Below, one piece after another: positions 1 through 8,431 of a stretch of 16,618 nt of DNA (position 1 is the stretch's first letter; every line of letters begins with the position of its first letter). The notes beneath the pieces are model-generated. The model saw only the letters and a program-made list of their open reading frames with translations. It made no database searches and had not been told where the DNA came from. The stretch is from Thioalkalivibrio sp. (GTDB lineage Bacteria; Pseudomonadota; Gammaproteobacteria; Ectothiorhodospirales; Ectothiorhodospiraceae): positions 1-16,618 of the forward strand of contig PWGH01000269.1 in the NCBI GenBank assembly GCA_003555285.1, given 5' to 3'. Position numbers and translations under genes: made by a program.

Positions 1-1
1 C

Positions 2-955
2 GCGCGCCGCGTGGCGGCCGGCGCGGCCTTGCTGGCGGGCTTATTGGCGCTGTCGGTGGCGATGCTGCCGCTGCGCTGGATCGAGCCGGCGGGGCCCGCC
101 CTCAGCGTGGGCATCGTGCAGGGGAATATCGATCAGGAAAGCAAGTGGGCGGCGGATGGCGTGACGCGGGCGCTGTCCCTGTACGGTGATCTGAGCGAAT
201 CGGCCGCCGGCGTCGATCTGCTGGTCTGGCCGGAAACCGCCATTCCGGCCTTCCATCACGAAGTCGCTCCCGCACTGGAACGTCTGTCCGCGCGGCTGGA
301 GGCGCAGGGTACCGAGCTGGTGACCGGAATCTTCGACTACATGCCATCCCATTCCGGCTCATCCGACTCCGGGCCATCTGCACCCGTGATGCACAACAGC
401 ATCGTGCATGTCCCCAGCGGGGCGACCTACGACAAGCGCCAGCTGGTGCCCTTCGGCGAGTACCTGCCGCTGCGCCGGCAGCTGACCTGGTTGGATCGCC
501 TGCTCGACATCCCGATGTCCGATCTGAGCCCGGGTTCCCGTGGTGGTCCCGTGGCGATGGCGGGGCAACTGGCGGGCCTGTCCGTTTGTTATGAATCCGC
601 CTATGCCCGGCACATCCGCACGAGCCTTCCCGAGGCCAGTCTGCTGATCAATGTCAGCAACGATGCCTGGTTTGGCGCGACCTTGGCGCCGCATCAGCAT
701 TTGCAGATTGCCCGGGTGCGCGCCCTTGAAATGGGACGGCCGATGATCCGTGCCACCAACACCGGGGTCTCGGCGCTGATCGCCGCCGATGGCCGGGTTA
801 CGGCCCGAAGCGGACTGTTTACCCGCGAGGTCCTGCGAGGTGAGGTCCTCCCGCAGCAGGGCTACACCCCGGCCGCCCGCTTCGGTCCCTGGCCGGCGCT
901 GCTGCTGGTAGCCGGCCTGCTGGGACTGGCGCTGCGCTCGGGGCGCAGCACCTGA
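2..955 (+). CDS. lnt: Apolipoprotein N-acyltransferase (Lnt), C-terminal part, 5' end outside window
   Basis: Lnt is an inner-membrane enzyme that adds the third acyl chain to the N-terminal cysteine of lipoproteins, the last step of lipoprotein maturation. The frame is open from the window edge, so the N-terminal membrane domain is missing. Counting from the GTG at 11, a membrane segment lies at about residues 4-22, the nitrilase-fold domain at about 30-285, and a final membrane helix at about 292-308. The family's catalytic triad is visible: Glu75 in LVWPETAIP, Lys142 in YDKRQLVPFGEYLP, and Cys193 in LSVCYES. The motif NVSNDAWFG (about 214-222) is also typical. Full-length Lnt is about 500 residues, so roughly 200 are missing. 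The GTG at 11 is internal, not the start. The gene ends 19 bp before the convergent zinc-ribbon gene. The lptE product downstream is one of the lipoproteins this enzyme would be expected to mature. Confidence 0.96.
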   Translation, partial: ARRVAAGAALLAGLLALSVAMLPLRWIEPAGPALSVGIVQGNIDQESKWAADGVTRALSLYGDLSESAAGVDLLVWPETAIPAFHHEVAPALERLSARLEAQGTELVTGIFDYMPSHSGSSDSGPSAPVMHNSIVHVPSGATYDKRQLVPFGEYLPLRRQLTWLDRLLDIPMSDLSPGSRGGPVAMAGQLAGLSVCYESAYARHIRTSLPEASLLINVSNDAWFGATLAPHQHLQIARVRALEMGRPMIRATNTGVSALIAADGRVTARSGLFTREVLRGEVLPQQGYTPAARFGPWPALLLVAGLLGLALRSGRST

Positions 956-974
956 GGAACCGCGCAGGCAATGG

Positions 975-1526
975 CTAGTCCGACCCTTCCGGGGCGGGGC
1001 CACGACGGTGGAAGCGGGTGTGGTGGCAATGCGGACAGGGTGGAATGCGGCCCACCCGGGACAGGTGGGTGGTGCCCCCGCAGTCGAGGCAGGTCAGCTC
1101 GCCCGGGCCGGTGACCTCGCCGGTGTGCCATTCGCCGACCCGGTAGGCCTGGGCGGCCAGTGCGGCCCATTCCACCTTGGTGTGGTCGGCGATGGAACCC
1201 AAGGCGTTCAACACGCTCGCCTCGATGAGCGTGAGGTCGATGCGCAGCCACTCGCGCCAGTCCGAGCGAGGTCCTTCGTCCAGGAACAGCCCGAGGTCGT
1301 GCAGATCCCGGCGCACGGCCTCAATCGCCTGTTCGGCCTCCTCGGTGCTGAGGGTGTGGCGTTCGGCGACGCGAGTGCGCGCCTCTACCAGCAGGTCGTT
1401 CAACGACACCTGGCGGCGATTCGGCGAGGCTTCCAATTCGTCGGAGACATGCTGCAGCATCTCGCTGTAGGCCGCCTCGATCCGGTCGCCGTTGCCGCCT
1501 GGGCCTTCTTCGTGCTTGGTGTTCAT
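975..1526 (-). CDS. DUF1451 (YbeL-type) zinc-ribbon protein, function unknown
   Basis: The predicted protein has 183 residues and resembles the zinc-ribbon family PF07295 (E. coli YbeL). The N-terminal two thirds (about 12-125) is charged and helix-prone. The C-terminus carries a zinc ribbon with two CxxC knuckles: Cys146/Cys149 in LTCLDCGG and Cys164/Cys167 in IPPCPHC. No signal peptide or membrane segment is seen, so it is probably cytoplasmic. I chose the ATG at 1526 because GAGGA lies 7 nt upstream on the minus strand; an in-frame ATG at 1562 would add 12 residues without such a site. The gene is divergent from leuS, as ybeL is in E. coli, which supports the family call. The molecular role is not known to me; the ribbon may bind nucleic acid or protein, but that is speculation. 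Confidence 0.88.
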   Translation of the reverse strand: MNTKHEEGPGGNGDRIEAAYSEMLQHVSDELEASPNRRQVSLNDLLVEARTRVAERHTLSTEEAEQAIEAVRRDLHDLGLFLDEGPRSDWREWLRIDLTLIEASVLNALGSIADHTKVEWAALAAQAYRVGEWHTGEVTGPGELTCLDCGGTTHLSRVGRIPPCPHCHHTRFHRRGPAPEGSD

Positions 1527-1531
1527 CCCCG

Positions 1532-1538
1532 TTTCCTC
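1532..1538 (-). promoter_or_regulatory. Ribosome binding site of the DUF1451 gene
   Basis: On the minus strand the sequence reads GAGGAAA, with the GAGGA core 7 nt from the ATG at 1526. It decides this start over the in-frame ATG at 1562. Confidence 0.65.
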
Positions 1539-1664
1539 GTCACGTCCACCTTGGAAGGGCACGGACGGCCGTCATCCCGTCGTCGCCGTGCATGCTGCGC
1601 GGCCCCTCGGTACGGCCGCCCGCTCGGCATCGGTCCCCCGAGAAGACTCCGGGGTGGCCCGGAG

Positions 1665-1697
1665 CTTGCCCGGGGGTTGCCCCGCGCTTGCCCCGAC
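1665..1697. repeat. Three tandem 11-bp TTGCCC units
   Basis: Three consecutive 11-bp units begin at 1665, 1676 and 1687 and read CTTGCCCGGGG, GTTGCCCCGCG and CTTGCCCCGAC. The TTGCCC core recurs exactly every 11 bp, about one helical turn, in noncoding sequence between divergent genes. This resembles a phased protein-binding site. No regulator is recognised and G+C bias could contribute. Confidence 0.6.
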
Positions 1698-1799
1698 ATA
1701 CCGAACGCGATGCCGCGGGAAGCCCGGCCAGAAACCGCGCTTCCCAGTCGATACGGTAGCACGTCACCCCCAGGTTGCCATCCGCCAGCAGGGACCTGC

Positions 1800-1829
1800 T
1801 TGGAGGCCGAGCGACGGGGCTGGTATTCT
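1800..1829 (+). promoter_or_regulatory. Candidate sigma70 promoter of the leuS operon (extended -10)
   Basis: A -10 element TATTCT (1824-1829) is preceded by TGG, giving an extended -10. A weak -35 TTGGAG (1800-1805) lies 18 bp upstream. Transcription would start near 1836, giving a short leader of about 28 nt before the leuS ATG. Predicted by eye only. Confidence 0.45.
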
Positions 1830-1863
1830 CCGCTTCCCGGTCTATCCCCAGGATGCATCCCCC

Positions 1864-4455
1864 ATGCAGGAAAGCTACGATCCCGCCGTGGTCGAGACCA
1901 CCGTGCAGCAGCGATGGGAAGGCGATCAGTGCTTCGTCGCGCGGGAAGACGATGGGCGCGAACCCTTCTACTGCCTGTCGATGTTTCCCTATCCCTCGGG
2001 GAAACTGCACATGGGGCATGTGCGCAACTACACCATCGGGGATGTGATTGCGCGTTTTCAACGCATGCAGGGCCGCAACGTGCTGCAACCGATGGGCTGG
2101 GACGCCTTCGGGCTGCCGGCCGAGAATGCGGCCATTGCCCATGGCGTGCCCCCGGCTGCCTGGACCCGACAGAACATCGGCCAGATGCGGACCCAGCTCC
2201 AGCGCCTGGGCTTTGCTTATGACTGGAGTCGGGAGCTCGCGACCTGCGAGCCGGCCTACTACCGCTGGGAGCAATGGCTGTTCCTGCGCCTGCTGGAGAA
2301 GGGCCTGGTCTACCGCAAGCAGGCGACGGTGAACTGGGATCCGGTCGATCAGACCGTGCTCGCCAACGAGCAGGTCATCGACGGTCGCGGCTGGCGCTCG
2401 GGCGCGCGGGTCGAACGGCGCGAGATGCCGCAATGGTTTCTGCGCATCACCGACTATGCCGACGAACTGCTCGAGTCCTTGGACGGCCTGGACGGCTGGC
2501 CGGAACAGGTCCGCGCGATGCAACGCCACTGGATCGGGCGTTCGGAGGGCGTGGAACTCGAGTTTGCCTGCGAGGACGGTACCGCGCTGAAGGTCTATAC
2601 CACCCGTCCGGACACCCTGATGGGGGTCAGCTATCTGGCGCTGGCCCCGGAGCATCCGCTGGTCGGTCGGCATCTGGGTGCCGATCCGGAACTGGCCGCT
2701 TTCGTGGCCGATTGCCGTCAGCGCGGCCTGGCGGAGGCCGACCTGGCGACGATGGAGAAGCTCGGCCGGCCCCTGGGCCTGCACGCCCGGCATCCGCTCA
2801 GCGGCGAGACAGTACCGGTTTGGGTGGCCAACTTCGTGCTGATGGAATATGGCACCGGGGCGGTGATGGCCGTCCCCGCCCACGATGAGCGCGATCACGC
2901 TTTCGCGCGGCAGTACGGACTGCCGATCCGCCAGGTGATCGAGCCGCTGGACGGGCGGCCCTGGGACATCGAGGCCCAGGCCTTCACCGAACGCGGGCGT
3001 CTGATCGCCTCCGGGGCCTTCAGCGGGCTGACCTCGGAGGCGGCCTTCGCGGCGATCGCCGAGGCCCTCGAGGCGCAGGGTCTGGGCCGGCGCATGCGCA
3101 ATTACCGCCTGCGCGACTGGGGTATCTCGCGCCAACGCTACTGGGGCTGCCCGATCCCGGTGATCCACTGCGGCAGCTGCGGCGTGGTGCCGGTGCCGGA
3201 GGCGGACTTGCCGGTGGTGCTGCCGGAGGACGTGATCCCCGACGGTGCGGGCTCGCCGCTGGCCCGCCTGGCGTCCTTCCACGAGGTCGTGTGCCCTGAC
3301 TGCGGGCGGCCGGCGCGGCGCGAGACCGACACCTTCGACACTTTCTTCGAGTCGTCCTGGTATTACGCACGCTATTGCTCGGTCGACAACCCGCAGGCGA
3401 TGCTCGATGCTCGCGCCGACCACTGGCTGCCGGTGCATCAATACGTGGGCGGCGTCGAGCACGCGGTACTGCACCTGTTGTATGCCCGGTTCTTCCACAA
3501 ATTGCTGCGCGACGAGGGCCTGCTGAGCAGTGACGAGCCGTTTCAGCGGCTGTTGACCCAGGGCATGGTGATCGCCCCCACCTTCTACCGGGAGCATCCC
3601 GACGGCAGCCGAGACTGGATCAATCCGACCGATGTCGAACTCACCCGCTCCGCCGACGGCACCGTAACCGCTGTGGAGCGGGCGAGCGGCGAAGCGGTGG
3701 CCGTCGGCAGCATGGAAAAGATGTCCAAGTCCAAGAACAACGGCGTCGATCCACAGGCCCTGATCGATCGCTACGGGGCCGACACCGCACGCCTGTTCAC
3801 GATGTTCGCCGCGCCGCCGGACCTGTCGCTGGAATGGTCGGACTCGGGGGTCGAGGGGGCCTATCGCTTCCTGAAACGCCTGTGGCGGCAGGTCTACGAG
3901 GGGGTGCAGGCCACGACGACGTCGATCCGCCCGGATCCGGAGCGCCTGAGCCCGGCCGCGGGCGCGCTTCGGCGCAAGCTGCATCAAACCATCGTCAAGG
4001 TCACCGACGACCTCGGTCGGCGCCAGACCTTCAACACCGCCATCGCGGCCAACATGGAGTTGTTGAACGAGGTCGCCCGTCTTCCGGACGCCGACCCGGA
4101 TGCGCCGGCCGTGCGTCAGGAGTGCCTGAACGGGATCGTGCTGATGCTGGCGCCGATCGTGCCGCATATCAGTCAGGTGCTCTGGGAGCACCTGGGACAC
4201 CATGGCCTGATCGCCGAGGCGGCCTGGCCCACCGCCGATCCCCAGGCGCTGACCGTCGACGCGGTTACCCTGGCGGTGCAGGTGAACGGCAAGCGCCGCG
4301 GCGAGATCGAGGTCCCGGTCGACGCAAGTCGTGAGGCCGTCGAGGCGGCGGCCCGCGCGGATACCCACGTGCAGCGTCACCTGGAGCACCAGACCGTCGT
4401 CAAGGTCATCGTGGTCCCGGGTCGCCTCGTGAACCTCGTGGTAAAGCCCGCATGA
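1864..4455 (+). CDS. leuS: Leucyl-tRNA synthetase (LeuRS)
   Basis: This class I aminoacyl-tRNA synthetase charges tRNA-Leu with leucine and edits mischarged products. The 863-residue length matches bacterial LeuRS (E. coli 860). The HIGH motif appears as HMGH (49-52) and KMSKS is at 619-623. The CP1 editing domain shows the threonine-rich TTRPDTLMG (246-254) and [15 protein letters not shown] (330-344), with Asp344 at the position expected for editing. A four-cysteine knuckle (Cys436, Cys439, Cys477, Cys480) fits the ZN-1 zinc module that many LeuRS keep and E. coli lacks. The tRNA-binding and C-terminal domains follow. The ATG at 1864 gives the usual LeuRS N-terminus; AGGA lies about 10 nt upstream. 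It is the first gene of the operon and overlaps lptE by 4 bp (ATGA). Confidence 0.98.
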   Translation: MQESYDPAVVETTVQQRWEGDQCFVAREDDGREPFYCLSMFPYPSGKLHMGHVRNYTIGDVIARFQRMQGRNVLQPMGWDAFGLPAENAAIAHGVPPAAWTRQNIGQMRTQLQRLGFAYDWSRELATCEPAYYRWEQWLFLRLLEKGLVYRKQATVNWDPVDQTVLANEQVIDGRGWRSGARVERREMPQWFLRITDYADELLESLDGLDGWPEQVRAMQRHWIGRSEGVELEFACEDGTALKVYTTRPDTLMGVSYLALAPEHPLVGRHLGADPELAAFVADCRQRGLAEADLATMEKLGRPLGLHARHPLSGETVPVWVANFVLMEYGTGAVMAVPAHDERDHAFARQYGLPIRQVIEPLDGRPWDIEAQAFTERGRLIASGAFSGLTSEAAFAAIAEALEAQGLGRRMRNYRLRDWGISRQRYWGCPIPVIHCGSCGVVPVPEADLPVVLPEDVIPDGAGSPLARLASFHEVVCPDCGRPARRETDTFDTFFESSWYYARYCSVDNPQAMLDARADHWLPVHQYVGGVEHAVLHLLYARFFHKLLRDEGLLSSDEPFQRLLTQGMVIAPTFYREHPDGSRDWINPTDVELTRSADGTVTAVERASGEAVAVGSMEKMSKSKNNGVDPQALIDRYGADTARLFTMFAAPPDLSLEWSDSGVEGAYRFLKRLWRQVYEGVQATTTSIRPDPERLSPAAGALRRKLHQTIVKVTDDLGRRQTFNTAIAANMELLNEVARLPDADPDAPAVRQECLNGIVLMLAPIVPHISQVLWEHLGHHGLIAEAAWPTADPQALTVDAVTLAVQVNGKRRGEIEVPVDASREAVEAAARADTHVQRHLEHQTVVKVIVVPGRLVNLVVKPA

Positions 4456-4982
4456 CGACTCTTCGCATGCCCGTCGGCCAAACGCTGGTGCTGGTACTCG
4501 CCCTGCTGCTCACCAGCTGCGGTTTCCAGTTGCGCAGTGCCCCGGACTGGTCCGCCGAACTCGACCCGGTCTACATCGGCGGCTTGGGACTTCGCGATCC
4601 CCTGTACCTGACGCTGGTGCAAAGCCTGCGCGGCGCCGGCGTGCAGGTCCTCGCCACACCGACGCCCGGTGCCACCGCCCTGCGGGTGCTGCGTCTGGGT
4701 GAGGAGCGCCGGGTGTTGTCGGTCACCGGTGCCGCGCGCATCAGTGAATACGAACTGACCCGGGTGCTCGAGGCCGAACTGTGGCTGCCCGACCGGCCGG
4801 AGACGTTGCCGCTGAACCGCCTGGAGGTCAGTCGGGTGTATGTCTTCGATGCGGCCGCGGTGCTGGCCCAGAGCGAGCGTGAGGACGAGCTGCGCCAGGC
4901 GATGAACCGGGATCTGGTGCGGCAGTTGCAGCTGCAGGTGCAGGCGATCCTGGACCAACCGCCGGCGGCGACCGCACCGTGA
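4452..4982 (+). CDS. lptE: LPS-assembly lipoprotein LptE (RlpB)
   Basis: LptE is an outer-membrane lipoprotein that plugs the LptD barrel and is needed for lipopolysaccharide insertion into the outer leaflet. The 176-residue product starts with a lipoprotein signal: a hydrophobic stretch at about 11-20, then the lipobox LLTSC with Cys23 as the lipidated residue, followed by GFQLR, which is typical of LptE. The mature part includes VYIGG and a Leu/Arg-rich region consistent with the LptE fold. The C-terminus is helical, with repeated Gln/Leu at about 145-168. The gene starts on the ATGA overlapping the leuS stop, which suggests translational coupling. The position between leuS and holA is the conserved gammaproteobacterial locus for this gene and strengthens the call, because the sequence itself is weakly conserved. 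Confidence 0.92.
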   Translation: MTTLRMPVGQTLVLVLALLLTSCGFQLRSAPDWSAELDPVYIGGLGLRDPLYLTLVQSLRGAGVQVLATPTPGATALRVLRLGEERRVLSVTGAARISEYELTRVLEAELWLPDRPETLPLNRLEVSRVYVFDAAAVLAQSEREDELRQAMNRDLVRQLQLQVQAILDQPPAATAP

Positions 4983-4989
4983 ACCGTCG

Positions 4990-6009
4990 ATGACGCTGGA
5001 TCCGCAGCAGCTCGAGGCGGCGCTCGCGCAGGGCTTGCGGCCGGTCTACGTGATCCTCGGCGAAGAGCCCCTGCAGGCCCTGGAGGCCGCCGACAGCATT
5101 CGGGCGGCGGCGCGAACCGCGGGCTTTGCCGACCGAACGGTGCTGGATCTGTCGGCCCGCGACGATTGGGGCCGCCTGGAGGCCGCGGTGCGCGACCGCT
5201 CGCTGTTTGCAGCGCGTGGTCTGATCGACCTGCGTCTGCCCTCCGGCAAGCCCGGTACGCAGGGCGCCGCCCACCTGAAGCGCTACGCGCAGGATCCGGC
5301 GCCGGATCTGATCCTGCTGCTGCAGCTGCCGCGCCCGGATGGCGATCTGCGCCGCGCCGCCTGGTTCAAGGTGCTGGAGCGGACCGCGGTGATGGTGCAT
5401 GCCCGTCCGGTGCCGCCGGCGCGTCTGGGGACCTGGATCCGCGAGCGCCTGAGTCGGGCCGGACTCGGCATTCGGCCCGACGCGCTGGCGTTGCTGGCCG
5501 CGCGCGTCGAAGGCAACCTGCTGGCGGCCCGCCAGGAAGTGGACAAGCTGAGCCTGATGGGCGTCACCGAGGTCGATCTGGAGACGCTGCAGCAAGGCCT
5601 GGCCGACGCCGCGCGTTTCGACCTGTTCGCGCTACCGGCGACCGCCCTGGCCGGCGACGGCCCCCGGGCGCTGCGCATGCTCCAGGGCATGCTCGCGCAA
5701 GGGCAGCCGGAACCGCTGATCCTGTGGGCATTGAGCCGGGACATCCGGGCGCTGGCCCAGGCCGCGCAGCGCCGGTCGGCCGGCGAGCCGGTCGGCAGCG
5801 CGGTGAAGGGCTTCTGGGGAACCGACCTGGCGGCCCTGCGCAAGGGCCTGGAACGGGTGTCGCCGGCGACCAGCCTGGCGTTGCTGGCGCGTGCCGCGGC
5901 GGCCGATCGGGTGGTCAAGGGGCAGGAACCGGGCAACGCCGGCAGGCACTTGCTAGACTTGGTCGCAGCCCTGTCGGGCCAGCCCCTGGAGGGCGGGAGA
6001 GAACCCTGA
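4990..6009 (+). CDS. holA: DNA polymerase III subunit delta (HolA)
   Basis: HolA is the delta subunit of the clamp loader; it opens the beta sliding clamp during chromosomal replication. The product has 339 residues (E. coli 343). The N-terminal domain has [17 protein letters not shown] (19-35), matching the family's degenerate nucleotide-fold start, which lacks a functional P-loop. The motif [16 protein letters not shown], near the middle, is the best conserved signature of the lid region. The helical C-terminal collar domain follows, with [10 protein letters not shown] near the end. The ATG at 4990 lies 7 bp after the lptE stop, and no alternative start is better placed. Gene order with leuS-lptE matches other gammaproteobacteria. 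The last bases and the following gap carry a repeated CCCTGAA motif that leads into the duplication at the proA start. Confidence 0.95.
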   Translation: MTLDPQQLEAALAQGLRPVYVILGEEPLQALEAADSIRAAARTAGFADRTVLDLSARDDWGRLEAAVRDRSLFAARGLIDLRLPSGKPGTQGAAHLKRYAQDPAPDLILLLQLPRPDGDLRRAAWFKVLERTAVMVHARPVPPARLGTWIRERLSRAGLGIRPDALALLAARVEGNLLAARQEVDKLSLMGVTEVDLETLQQGLADAARFDLFALPATALAGDGPRALRMLQGMLAQGQPEPLILWALSRDIRALAQAAQRRSAGEPVGSAVKGFWGTDLAALRKGLERVSPATSLALLARAAAADRVVKGQEPGNAGRHLLDLVAALSGQPLEGGREP

Positions 6010-6029
6010 AGATGAACGCCCTGAAATGA
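5995..6029 (+). promoter_or_regulatory. Translation-initiation region of proA with a five-codon minicistron
   Basis: A purine-rich GGGAGA (5995-6000) is 11 nt upstream of an ATG at 6012 but 25 nt upstream of the proA ATG at 6026. The 6012 ATG opens a five-codon frame (MNALK) whose TGA (6027-6029) overlaps the proA ATG in an ATGA. Ribosomes could therefore load at 6012 and reinitiate at proA. The alternative is weak direct initiation at 6026. The minicistron is seen directly; coupling is inferred. Confidence 0.45.
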
Positions 6030-6039
6030 ACGTCCTGAA
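6012..6039 (+). repeat. 14-bp tandem duplication at the proA start
   Basis: Two adjacent 14-bp copies, ATGAACGCCCTGAA (6012-6025) and ATGAACGTCCTGAA (6026-6039), differ at one base. A further partial copy, CCCTGAA, sits at 6004-6010. Because 14 is not a multiple of three, the two ATG codons are in different frames; the second is the proA start. Confidence 0.9.
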
Positions 6040-7318
6040 TTCCCAAGCCGATGTGCTCCCCACCGAGATCCCCGCCTACATGCAGGCCCTGGGGCGGTCC
6101 GCGCGCGCGGCCTCGCGCATCGTGTCCGAGGCCGAGTCGGGGCATAAAAACACGGCCCTGCGGGCGATCGCCGATGTGCTGCTGGGGCAGCGTGAGGTTC
6201 TGAAGGCGGCCAACGCCCGCGACCTGGAGGCTGCCCGGGCGAATGGTCTGGACGCGGCGATGCTCGATCGCCTCACCCTGACCGATGCCCGGATCGAGGC
6301 GATGGCCCAGGGTTGTCGCGAGGTCGCCGGTTTGCCCGATCCGGTCGGGGTGATCACCGACCTGGCCTACCGGCCCTCGGGCATCCAGGTCGGGCGAATG
6401 CGCGTGCCGCTCGGCGTGATCGGCATCATCTACGAATCCCGGCCGAACGTGACCGTCGATGCGGCGGCGCTGTGTCTGAAGTCGGGCAATGCCACCGTGC
6501 TACGGGGGGGCTCCGAGGCCGCCCATTCGAACCGGGCGTTGGCGGAGATCATCCAGGCCGGCGTGGTCGCCGCGGGCCTGCCGCGAGAGGCGGTGCAGAT
6601 CGTCGCAACGACCGATCGCGCGGCGGTCGGCGAATTGCTGCGCATGTCCGATCATATCGACGTGATCGTGCCGCGGGGCGGCAAGGGCCTGATCGAGCGT
6701 GTGAGCCGGGAGTCTCGGGTGCCGGTGATCAAGCACCTGGACGGCGTCTGTCATGTGTACATCGACGCGCAGGCCGATGCTGACAAGGCCGTCGCGGTGG
6801 CGGTGAATGCCAAGACCCAGCGCTACGGCACCTGCAACACGATGGAGACCCTGCTGGTGCACGCCAGCCGGGCCGCCGAGGTGCTGCCGCAGCTGGCGAG
6901 TGCCTATGCCCGGCACGCGGTGGAGTTGCGCGGCTGCGAGCGCACCCGGGCGATCCTCCCCGCGATCCAGTCCGCGACCGAGGGCGACTGGGCCGAGGAA
7001 TACCTGGCGCCGGTGCTCGCGATCCGCGTGGTCGATTCGCTGGATCAGGCGATGGACCACATCGCAACCTACGGCTCCCAGCACACCGACAGCATCGTGA
7101 CCGAGGACTGGACCACCGCGCGCCGCTTCCTGCGCGCGGTCGATTCGAGCTCGGTGATGGTCAACGCCTCGACCCGCTTTGCCGACGGCTTTGAATACGG
7201 CCTGGGCGCGGAGATCGGCATCAGCACGGACAAGTTGCATGCCCGCGGTCCGGTGGGCCTGGAGGGGCTGACCACACAGAAATACGTGGTCCTGGGCGAT
7301 GGTCATGTGCGCACCTGA
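6026..7318 (+). CDS. proA: Gamma-glutamyl phosphate reductase (glutamate-5-semialdehyde dehydrogenase)
   Basis: ProA reduces L-glutamyl-5-phosphate with NADPH to glutamate-5-semialdehyde, the second step of proline synthesis, in the cytoplasm. The product has 430 residues (E. coli 417). Family motifs are clear: [16 protein letters not shown] (130-145), [15 protein letters not shown] (151-165), [14 protein letters not shown] (232-245), and Cys270 in [10 protein letters not shown] as the catalytic thiol. The C-terminal [17 protein letters not shown] block is also standard. The first 18 residues are a short extension relative to many homologues; a second in-frame ATG at 6080 would remove them, but YMQALGR around it looks like part of the family N-terminus. 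proB is not in the window. The gene sits between holA and nadD, as in Pseudomonas-type genomes. Confidence 0.97.
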   Translation: MNVLNSQADVLPTEIPAYMQALGRSARAASRIVSEAESGHKNTALRAIADVLLGQREVLKAANARDLEAARANGLDAAMLDRLTLTDARIEAMAQGCREVAGLPDPVGVITDLAYRPSGIQVGRMRVPLGVIGIIYESRPNVTVDAAALCLKSGNATVLRGGSEAAHSNRALAEIIQAGVVAAGLPREAVQIVATTDRAAVGELLRMSDHIDVIVPRGGKGLIERVSRESRVPVIKHLDGVCHVYIDAQADADKAVAVAVNAKTQRYGTCNTMETLLVHASRAAEVLPQLASAYARHAVELRGCERTRAILPAIQSATEGDWAEEYLAPVLAIRVVDSLDQAMDHIATYGSQHTDSIVTEDWTTARRFLRAVDSSSVMVNASTRFADGFEYGLGAEIGISTDKLHARGPVGLEGLTTQKYVVLGDGHVRT

Positions 7319-7351
7319 GCGCGAGGCCCGGGATCGCTGCGGCGTGGTCTT

Positions 7352-7996
7352 GTGATCGGCGTCCTCGGCGGCACCTTCGACCCCATTCATTTCGGTCATC
7401 TGCGCCCGGCCCTGGAGATCCACGAGCAGCTGCAGCTCGATCAGCTGCATTTCGTGCCCTCCAATATACCCCCTCACCGCGCGGCGCCGGCCATCCCGGC
7501 CCGGCATCGCCTGGCGATGCTGGAGCACGCGATCGCCGGGGTTCCGGGCTTTCGGGCCGATCGCCGCGAACTCGACCGGCCCGGCCCCTCCTATACCGTC
7601 GACACCCTGCGCGACCTGCGCGCCGAATTCGGACCCGACATCCCGCTCGTGCTGATTCTGGGCATGGATGCCTTTGCCGGCCTCCACACCTGGAACCGCT
7701 GGCGGGAGATCCCGCGCCTGGCGCATGTGCTGGCCGCACATCGCCCCGGTAGCGAGCTGGCCACCGATGCCCCCTTTTGCCGCGAAATGGTGCTCGCCGA
7801 AGCGCCGGCGGACTTGCGTGGTCGCGCGTGCGGCCGGGTCTTCTTCCAGGGCGTGACCCAGCTGGATATCTCTGCGACCCGCATCCGGGCCGACCTCCGT
7901 CGAGGTCTGAGCCCGCGTTATCTCTTGCCCGATGCCGTCGGTGCCTACATCATCGAACACGGGCTTTATCGAACCGCCACCGAGGATCCCTCATGA
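7352..7996 (+). CDS. nadD: Nicotinate-mononucleotide adenylyltransferase (NadD)
   Basis: NadD transfers AMP from ATP to nicotinate mononucleotide, forming deamido-NAD, the penultimate step of NAD synthesis. The 214-residue protein begins with the nucleotidyltransferase signature GGTFDPIHFGHL (6-17), containing the HxGH-type His13/His16. Further family motifs are PPHR (40-43), SYTVDTL (80-86), GMDAF (104-108) and the C-terminal ISATRIR (173-179). The start is GTG at 7352; it places the GGTFDP motif at the usual distance from the N-terminus, but no strong Shine-Dalgarno is visible, so expression may be modest or depend on upstream translation. The gap to proA is 33 bp. Its product is the substrate of NadE, encoded at the end of the window. 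Confidence 0.96.
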   Translation: MIGVLGGTFDPIHFGHLRPALEIHEQLQLDQLHFVPSNIPPHRAAPAIPARHRLAMLEHAIAGVPGFRADRRELDRPGPSYTVDTLRDLRAEFGPDIPLVLILGMDAFAGLHTWNRWREIPRLAHVLAAHRPGSELATDAPFCREMVLAEAPADLRGRACGRVFFQGVTQLDISATRIRADLRRGLSPRYLLPDAVGAYIIEHGLYRTATEDPS

Positions 7997-8005
7997 GTTC
8001 AATTC

Positions 8006-8010
8006 AGGAA
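8006..8010 (+). promoter_or_regulatory. Ribosome binding site of rsfS
   Basis: AGGAA at 8006-8010 lies 7 nt before the ATG at 8018 and supports that start. The site is inside an 11-codon frame (7993-8028) that begins on the nadD stop. Confidence 0.65.
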
Positions 8011-8017
8011 ATGTCCC

Positions 8018-8419
8018 ATGCAGAGTGACGGTCTCGTCGATCTCGTGACCCAGGCGCTGGAGGACATGAAGGCCCAGCAGATCCGGGTGATCGACGTGCG
8101 CGGAAAGACCCCGCTCGCGGACTACATGGTCGTCGCCACCGGCACCTCGAACCGGCATGTCGGCTCCTTGGCCGACGCGGTGGCGCTGCGGGCCAAGGAG
8201 TCCGGGATCCAGCCGCTGGGGATGGAGGGTCAGGCCGGCAAGGAATGGGTGCTGGTCGACCTGAACGACGTGATCGTGCATGTGATGCTGCCGAAGGTGC
8301 GCGATTTCTACAACCTGGAGAAGCTCTGGCTGGCGGAGGACACCGGCGAGGATGCCGCGCCCAATCCCGGCGACGATCCCGTGCCCGGACCTGGCCTGGT
8401 CCGCCGCATGCGGCGCTGA
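8018..8419 (+). CDS. rsfS: Ribosome silencing factor RsfS (RsfA/Iojap family)
   Basis: RsfS binds ribosomal protein uL14 on the large subunit and blocks 30S joining when cells are starved. The product has 133 residues. The conserved core covers about 1-104, with GTSNRHVGSLAD (42-53), PLGMEGQ (66-72), WVLVDLNDVIVHVM (77-90) and the closing LEKLW (100-104). After LEKLW, where E. coli RsfS ends, there is an extra tail of about 29 residues that is acidic and proline/glycine-rich and then ends in basic VRRMRR. Such tails vary in the family and are probably disordered. The gene follows nadD by 21 bp and precedes rlmH, an arrangement shared by many bacteria. Confidence 0.95.
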   Translation: MQSDGLVDLVTQALEDMKAQQIRVIDVRGKTPLADYMVVATGTSNRHVGSLADAVALRAKESGIQPLGMEGQAGKEWVLVDLNDVIVHVMLPKVRDFYNLEKLWLAEDTGEDAAPNPGDDPVPGPGLVRRMRR

Positions 8420-8431
8420 AGCCGCGGTCGG

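Larger units (their letters stand above)
1527..1863. other. Divergent intergenic region between the DUF1451 gene and leuS
   Basis: This stretch of 337 bp separates two divergent genes. An open frame continuous with leuS crosses it, but it lacks LeuRS-like sequence and I treat it as noncoding. It contains a likely leuS promoter near 1800-1829 and a three-unit TTGCCC repeat at 1665-1697. I could not identify a convincing promoter for the minus-strand gene, a tRNA, or a leader peptide rich in leucine codons. Confidence 0.75.

Noticed and set aside
1492..1863. Extension of leuS upstream to an ATG at 1492
   Set aside because: The added 124 residues do not resemble LeuRS, and the ATG at 1864 gives the family's normal N-terminus with a promoter and AGGA just upstream.
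1008..2222. A 404-codon plus-strand frame across the DUF1451 gene and the leuS start
   Set aside because: It overlaps two supported genes, and its translation lacks any domain; the minus-strand zinc ribbon explains the first half better.
1540..4389. A 949-codon minus-strand open frame opposite leuS
   Set aside because: It mirrors the codon bias of a G+C-rich gene on the other strand, is low-complexity in His/Arg/Gln, and has no family motifs. LeuRS on the plus strand is unambiguous.
6500..7960. A 486-codon minus-strand open frame opposite proA and nadD
   Set aside because: Shadow of conserved genes caused by high G+C; no motifs.
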